Assembly (NCBI GenBank): GCA_023660035.1
Contig: JAGXOF010000028.1
Span: 1-10,223 of the forward strand
Direction of reading: 5' to 3'
Source of the DNA: Dehalococcoidia bacterium LH_S1
Lineage (GTDB): Bacteria > Chloroflexota > Dehalococcoidia > SZUA-161 > SpSt-899
Length of the DNA stretch: 10,223 nucleotides
The notes beneath the pieces are model-generated. The model searched no databases and was not told the origin of the DNA. It was given only the letters and a program-made list of their open reading frames with translations. Shown piece after piece: positions 6,611 to 10,223 of this stretch (position 1 is the first letter of the stretch; each line of letters starts with the position of its first letter). The position numbers were made by a program, and so were the translations under genes.

Positions 6611-7600
6611 CTATTTCAACCAAGGCATCATTGCCCGAAGCTCTGATCCGACCTCCTCTAGCTTGTGCTCGGCTTCATTCCTCCGATATGCATTAAATGA
6701 AGGACAATTAGCCTGATTCTCCAGAATCCACTCGCGAGCGAAGTTGCCATTTTGAATCTCCTCGAGTACTTTCCACATCTCCTCGCGAACGTCTTCATTA
6801 ATCACGCGTGGCCCGCGGGTGTAGTCGCCATATTCAGCGGTATCGCTCACCGAATAGCGCATGAATTTCAATCCGCCCCGGTGGATGAGGTCAACAATCA
6901 GCTTCAGTTCGTGGCAAACCTCGAAGTAAGCAATCTCCGGCTGATACCCTGCATCGACCAGCGTCTCGAAGGCCGTTTTGACCAGCGAGCTGACACCACC
7001 ACACAACACGGTCTGCTCACCAAACAAATCGGTCTCGGTTTCCTCCTGGAAACTGGTCTCCAGGACACCAGCCATGGCAGAACCAAGGCCTGAGGCATAA
7101 GCAAGAGCCAGGTCTTTTGCCTTGCCTGAGACATCCTGATGCACTGCAATCAGGGCTGGTATACCTGTCTTCTCCTCATAAAGCTGCCGGACCATGTGAC
7201 CGGGGCCCTTAGGAGCGATCATGGTCACGTCCACATCCGCAGGGGGAATGATTTGATTGAAGTGAATATTGAACCCATGGGCGAACATGAGCATCTTGCC
7301 TGATATTAGGTGCTTCTGGATGGAGTCATGGTAAATACGTGGCTGAAGGGTATCCGGGACAAGCAGCATTATCACATCCGCCTCTTTAGCCACTTCATCG
7401 GCTGTCGTGACCCTGAAACCTGCCGCCTCGGCGTTCTTCCAGGACTCCCTTCCGGGTACTGCAGCGACTATAACCTTACATCCGCTGTCCCTGAGATTCT
7501 GGGCATGAGCATGCCCTTGACTGCCGAAACCAACGATGCCGACGGTCTTCTCCTTTATAAGATTGACATCAGCATCTTTCTCATAGTAAATTGAGGTCAT
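6611..7600 (-). CDS. ilvC: ketol-acid reductoisomerase (class I, probably NADP-dependent)
   Basis: A 329-residue class I enzyme, converting acetolactate or acetohydroxybutyrate to the dihydroxy acids of valine/leucine and isoleucine synthesis with NAD(P)H and Mg2+. The Rossmann motif GFGSQGHAHA (24-33) is intact. The cofactor loop after beta-strand 2 is AAVPGRESW (46-54), whose Arg and Ser suggest NADP(H). The knotted C-terminal domain keeps the metal ligands Asp191 and Glu195 (ETDLFGEQ) and Glu227 and Glu231 (FEVCHEL). Lys131 (APKGPGH) and His108 (FAHGFN) are the other catalytic residues. AAGGAGG at 7605-7611 precedes the ATG at 7600. The 163-bp gap to ilvN is unusually long for this operon and contains the palindrome described separately. 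Confidence 0.97.
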   Translation of the reverse strand: MTSIYYEKDADVNLIKEKTVGIVGFGSQGHAHAQNLRDSGCKVIVAAVPGRESWKNAEAAGFRVTTADEVAKEADVIMLLVPDTLQPRIYHDSIQKHLISGKMLMFAHGFNIHFNQIIPPADVDVTMIAPKGPGHMVRQLYEEKTGIPALIAVHQDVSGKAKDLALAYASGLGSAMAGVLETSFQEETETDLFGEQTVLCGGVSSLVKTAFETLVDAGYQPEIAYFEVCHELKLIVDLIHRGGLKFMRYSVSDTAEYGDYTRGPRVINEDVREEMWKVLEEIQNGNFAREWILENQANCPSFNAYRRNEAEHKLEEVGSELRAMMPWLK

Positions 7601-7646
7601 TCCCCCTCCTTTTTAATTTAATGTCCGCACCTATTATTGTAACATT

Positions 7647-7684
7647 ATCATCTAGGGCGGCATTTAGATGCCGCCCTAGATGAT
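7647..7684. repeat. perfect 38-bp palindrome (17-bp stem, 4-nt loop) between ilvN and ilvC
   Basis: ATCATCTAGGGCGGCAT (7647-7663), loop TTAG, then the exact complement ATGCCGCCCTAGATGAT (7668-7684). The stem is GC-rich in its middle and has no mismatch. In the transcript it would fold 46 nt upstream of the ilvC start. Neither side carries a run of T, so it does not look like a standard intrinsic terminator. Likelier roles are protecting or processing the ilvC-leuA-leuC part of the mRNA, binding a dimeric regulator as DNA, or being one copy of a dispersed palindromic repeat. The sequence is certain; the role is not. Confidence 0.9.
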
Positions 7685-7755
7685 TCTTCAATAAAATCAG
7701 CTGGGCAATTCCATTCATTCTCCCGGAGCATCAGGCGCTTAGCCCCTAATAGCAT
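7648..7755 (-). other. small Leu-rich ORF (35 codons) ending inside the palindrome
   Basis: The ATG at 7755, 8 bp after the ilvN stop, opens a frame beginning MLLGAKRLML, with leucine at four of the first ten codons (CTA, TTA, CTG, CTC). Its TGA (7648-7650) lies in the distal arm of the 17-bp palindrome, so a ribosome translating it would melt that hairpin. This resembles the layout of a leader peptide controlling ilvC-leuA-leuC, but there is no clear Shine-Dalgarno, the peptide is long for a classical leader, and no U tract or alternative hairpin is obvious. A chance ORF is quite possible. Confidence 0.2.
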
Positions 7756-7763
7756 AAACTCGT

Positions 7764-8324
7764 TCAGCTCTTGCCGCCTTTCTTGGGACCGTAGGTTTTA
7801 CCTTTTTGCTTGTTCGCCCGATGACGAAGCGGGCCCACAACACCTCTAGCCATAGCAATTCTTCCTGTGCAAGCCAATTCCGTTATCCCGAATCCCCTCA
7901 GGAGTTCAATCAAAGATTGCACCTTGCTTACATCTCCAGTCACCTCAATCATTGCGGAATCAGGGGTAATATCCAGTATATTGGCCCTGAATATATCGGT
8001 AATCTCCATTATCTCACTTCGGGTATCGGTATTCGATTCCACCTTTATCAACGCGAGCTCACGGTCAACAATATCTTCCTCACTGATATCGGTTATCTTA
8101 ACGATCTCCACAAGCTTGTCCAGTTGTTTTCTAACCTGTTCAACAGCAGTAGTTGCACCATCAACAATTATAACCATCTTGGAAAATCCCGGCGTCTCAG
8201 AATGCCCGACAGTAATGCTGTCGATATTAAAACCCCGCCGACGGATCAAGCTGGCCGTCCGATTCAAAACCCCGGGCTCATCCCTGGCTATTACAACCAG
8301 GGTGTGTTGAGTTGTTGCAGGCAT
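7764..8324 (-). CDS. ilvN: acetolactate synthase small (regulatory) subunit
   Basis: A 186-residue regulatory subunit that activates IlvB and confers valine feedback inhibition. An N-terminal ACT domain (about 7-80) begins HTLVVIARDEPGVLNR; Gly18 and Asn33 (GFNIDS) match valine-site residues of E. coli IlvH (Gly14, Asn29), while the Asn11 position is Asp15. A C-terminal ALS-type domain (about 85-162) ends near TGRIAMARG. The last ~20 residues are rich in Lys, Arg and Gly (tail KQKGKTYGPKKGGKS), longer and more basic than usual. The frame is open upstream to a GTG at 8435, but those 37 residues do not look like IlvN. The ATG at 8324 has GGAGG 9 nt upstream and gives the family N-terminus, so it is preferred. 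This leaves a 118-bp gap after ilvB with no other gene. Confidence 0.94.
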   Translation of the reverse strand: MPATTQHTLVVIARDEPGVLNRTASLIRRRGFNIDSITVGHSETPGFSKMVIIVDGATTAVEQVRKQLDKLVEIVKITDISEEDIVDRELALIKVESNTDTRSEIMEITDIFRANILDITPDSAMIEVTGDVSKVQSLIELLRGFGITELACTGRIAMARGVVGPLRHRANKQKGKTYGPKKGGKS

Positions 8325-8442
8325 ATTCTCAATCCTCCACAGCAGTTTAGGAGACAGGAGCCAGAGGTTGGGGGGATCAGAGGCCTTTCTCCAAGATCGA
8401 CAGCGCACCTCCCCTGCGCCCTGATTCCTGACCACTGATTCC

Positions 8443-10158
8443 TTAAAAGTTGCTAATACCTCGCGACTCTCCCATCGTCACCCTGTCTCTCGGTTCCTCA
8501 ATAAACTCAGCTATAGCGGATCCAGGCGCAATCATCGGATAAACATTCTCCTCCGGCTCCACCTGAAAATCTATAAGAAATGGTCCAGGAGTATTCATCG
8601 CCTGCCTGATCGCGGGAGCTACCTCAGACTTATTGATTACCCTGACAGCAGATACACCATAGGCCTCAGCAAGCTTAATAAAGTCCGGGTTGCTGAGGGG
8701 AGTTGCAACGTACCGACGGCCATAGAAAAGCTCCTGCCACTGTCGCACCATACCCAGATAGCTATTATTGAGGATAGCTATCTTGACAGCGATATCATCC
8801 TGCACTGTGGTGGCCAGCTCCTGTAACGTCATCTGAAAACCACCATCGCCCGCGATAATCCACACCGTTTCATCAGGGCATCCCACCTTAGCCCCTATGC
8901 CAGCGGGCAACTCAAATCCCATCGTGCCCAACCCGCCAGACGAGACAAGGGTATTCGGCTTCTTATAACAGTAATGCTGTGCTGCCCACATCTGATTTTG
9001 TCCCACCCCTGTGGTAATAATGGCTTCACCCCTCGTCGCTTCATAGATTTGCTGGACCACATATTGGGGCAGAAGCCCAGTACCCCCCTTATCAGCAACC
9101 AACAGATGTTCGTGGTGCCATTCATCAATCTGCTCAATCCAATCAATATGAGTTTGCCCTTCAATTCCCTTGTTTAACTCCTGCAATACATTCTTAGCAT
9201 CCCCGACGATGGGAACAGTTGCTTTAAGATTCTTACCTATTTCAGCCGGGTCAATATCACAATGTATTATCTGCGCACGTGTGGCAAACCCTGAAACCTT
9301 TGCAGTAGCTCTGTCATCGAACTGCATACCAACAGCGATTACCAAGTCCGCACTATCCACTGCCAGGTTTGCACAGGCTGTACCATGCATGCCCAACATG
9401 CCGAGACTGAGCACATGGTTTTCAGGAAAACAGCCTGCCCCCAACAGAGTGCGCACCACCGGAGCCTGGACCTTTTCCGCCAGCTGCTTCAGCTCATCGC
9501 AGCCTTGAGACATCGCAACCCCATGACCGGCAATTATCACTGGCCGTTCAGCCTCGTTGATCAGCTTGACCGCCTTCTTTATCTGTAACGGATGACCGTG
9601 AACTTTAGGCTGGTACCCAGGTAAGTTTACCCTGTTTGGATAGCTGAAATTCGCTTGCTCTGTAAATACATCCCTCGGAATATCTATCAACACCGGACCA
9701 GGTCTGCCTGTCGTTGCAAGATAGAATGCCTCCTTGATAGTCGCTGCCACATCCTCTGCTCTTCGTACCAGATAGTTGTGTTTGGTAATTGGCACAGTTA
9801 TACCGGTAATATCAGCTTCCTGAAAAGCATCCTTGCCTATAAACTGCCTGGCAACCTGCCCGGTTATCGCTACCACAGGAACGGAGTCAAGATGCGCATT
9901 GGCGATCCCTGTAACCAGATTGGAAGCACCTGGCCCCGAAGTGGCAAAACAAACACCCGCCTTACCGGTAACGCGAGCATAGCCATCAGCGGCATGCGCT
10001 GCCCCCTGCTCATGCCTGACTAGAATATGGCGCAACTGCGGATATTGAGGAAGGCTGTCATATAAGGGTAGAACAGACCCTCCAGGGTAACCAAAAATAA
10101 CATCAACCCCTTCCTTCACCAGAGATTCACACACTATCTGCGCACCTGATAGTTTCAT
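8443..10158 (-). CDS. ilvB: acetolactate synthase large (catalytic) subunit
   Basis: A 571-residue ThDP-dependent acetohydroxyacid synthase subunit, normal in length. It condenses two pyruvates to acetolactate, or pyruvate with 2-oxobutyrate, as the first common step of branched-chain synthesis. The PYR domain (about 1-170) has FGYPGGSVLPLYD (22-34) and the catalytic Glu50 in RHEQGAAHAADGYAR. The central FAD-binding domain spans about 190-330, with GMQFDDRATAK (277-287). The PP domain has the ThDP/Mg motif from GDGG (437-440) to NN (464-465), then YLGMVRQWQELFY (467-479). AAGGAG sits 4 nt before the ATG at 10158. It is the first visible gene of the operon and probably forms the holoenzyme with the adjacent ilvN product. 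Confidence 0.97.
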   Translation of the reverse strand: MKLSGAQIVCESLVKEGVDVIFGYPGGSVLPLYDSLPQYPQLRHILVRHEQGAAHAADGYARVTGKAGVCFATSGPGASNLVTGIANAHLDSVPVVAITGQVARQFIGKDAFQEADITGITVPITKHNYLVRRAEDVAATIKEAFYLATTGRPGPVLIDIPRDVFTEQANFSYPNRVNLPGYQPKVHGHPLQIKKAVKLINEAERPVIIAGHGVAMSQGCDELKQLAEKVQAPVVRTLLGAGCFPENHVLSLGMLGMHGTACANLAVDSADLVIAVGMQFDDRATAKVSGFATRAQIIHCDIDPAEIGKNLKATVPIVGDAKNVLQELNKGIEGQTHIDWIEQIDEWHHEHLLVADKGGTGLLPQYVVQQIYEATRGEAIITTGVGQNQMWAAQHYCYKKPNTLVSSGGLGTMGFELPAGIGAKVGCPDETVWIIAGDGGFQMTLQELATTVQDDIAVKIAILNNSYLGMVRQWQELFYGRRYVATPLSNPDFIKLAEAYGVSAVRVINKSEVAPAIRQAMNTPGPFLIDFQVEPEENVYPMIAPGSAIAEFIEEPRDRVTMGESRGISNF

Positions 10159-10201
10159 GGAGCTCCTTATTGTTAATAGTTGTCAGCCAAAAAACGATTA
10201 A

Positions 10202-10207
10202 ATTATA
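10202..10207 (-). promoter_or_regulatory. candidate -10 box of the ilv-leu operon promoter
   Basis: TATAAT on the minus strand, 43 bp upstream of the ilvB ATG. The matching -35 box would lie at about 10225-10230, outside the window. Initiation near 10195 would give a leader of roughly 35-40 nt, too short for a T-box, riboswitch or classical peptide attenuator, unless the true promoter is further upstream. The rest of 10159-10223 is AT-rich and shows no further feature beyond the ribosome site. Confidence 0.4.
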
Positions 10208-10223
10208 TTCCCTTGCTATCTCT

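Noticed and set aside
8325..8435. Upstream extension of ilvN to a GTG at 8435
   Set aside because: The extra 37 residues do not resemble any IlvN N-terminus, and the ATG at 8324 has a well-spaced GGAGG.
7806..8438. A 210-codon plus-strand open frame
   Set aside because: It is antisense to ilvN and the ilvB-ilvN gap, with low-complexity Ser/Asn/Ile composition and no family resemblance.
10159..10223. T-box, riboswitch or leader-peptide attenuator ahead of ilvB
   Set aside because: Only 65 bp are visible; there is no T-box motif, no hairpin with a U tract and no Leu/Val/Ile-rich short ORF.
1..10223. CRISPR array, insertion sequence, prophage or defence system
   Set aside because: No regularly spaced repeats, transposase, integrase or nuclease genes can be seen; almost all sequence is accounted for by housekeeping genes.

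Overview
The window is about half GC and carries a compact, almost entirely minus-strand bacterial gene set. Read in transcription order from the right edge, it starts with a branched-chain amino acid operon: ilvB (8443-10158), ilvN (7764-8324), ilvC (6611-7600), leuA (5086-6597) and leuC (3826-5082). These encode acetohydroxyacid synthase (large and regulatory subunits), ketol-acid reductoisomerase, 2-isopropylmalate synthase and the large subunit of isopropylmalate isomerase. leuA and leuC are 3 bp apart and ilvC and leuA 13 bp apart, so they are probably co-transcribed. The wider gaps are ilvB-ilvN (118 bp) and ilvN-ilvC (163 bp). The latter holds a perfect 17-bp-stem palindrome and a small Leu-rich ORF that ends inside it. 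The operon stops after leuC: leuD, leuB and ilvD are not in the window.

Between leuC and the next minus-strand gene is a plus-strand tRNA-Leu(UAA) gene (3608-3692) with a good sigma70-type promoter. It points at the 3' end of leuC. The spacer between them holds several inverted repeats, one of which may terminate the leu transcript.

The left third is a second minus-strand cluster: a CLC-family anion channel/transporter with a C-terminal CBS pair (1748-3541), tRNA-guanine transglycosylase tgt (525-1709), an acylphosphatase (157-438), and the start of a 2-hydroxyacyl-CoA dehydratase-family gene (176 to beyond the left edge). The last overlaps the acylphosphatase gene by 20 bp.

Organism: the ilvBNC-leuAC order, the short 418-residue LeuC of the archaeal/homoaconitase-like type, the CBS-bearing CLC protein and an oxygen-sensitive-type 2-hydroxyacyl-CoA dehydratase suggest an anaerobic bacterium. 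My best guess is Chloroflexota, class Dehalococcoidia or a relative, but this rests on recognition of protein style and not on a search. Nothing here is clearly mobile, and no CRISPR or defence system is present. Most of the window is ordinary housekeeping metabolism; the points worth a second look are the intergenic structures and the partial left-edge gene.
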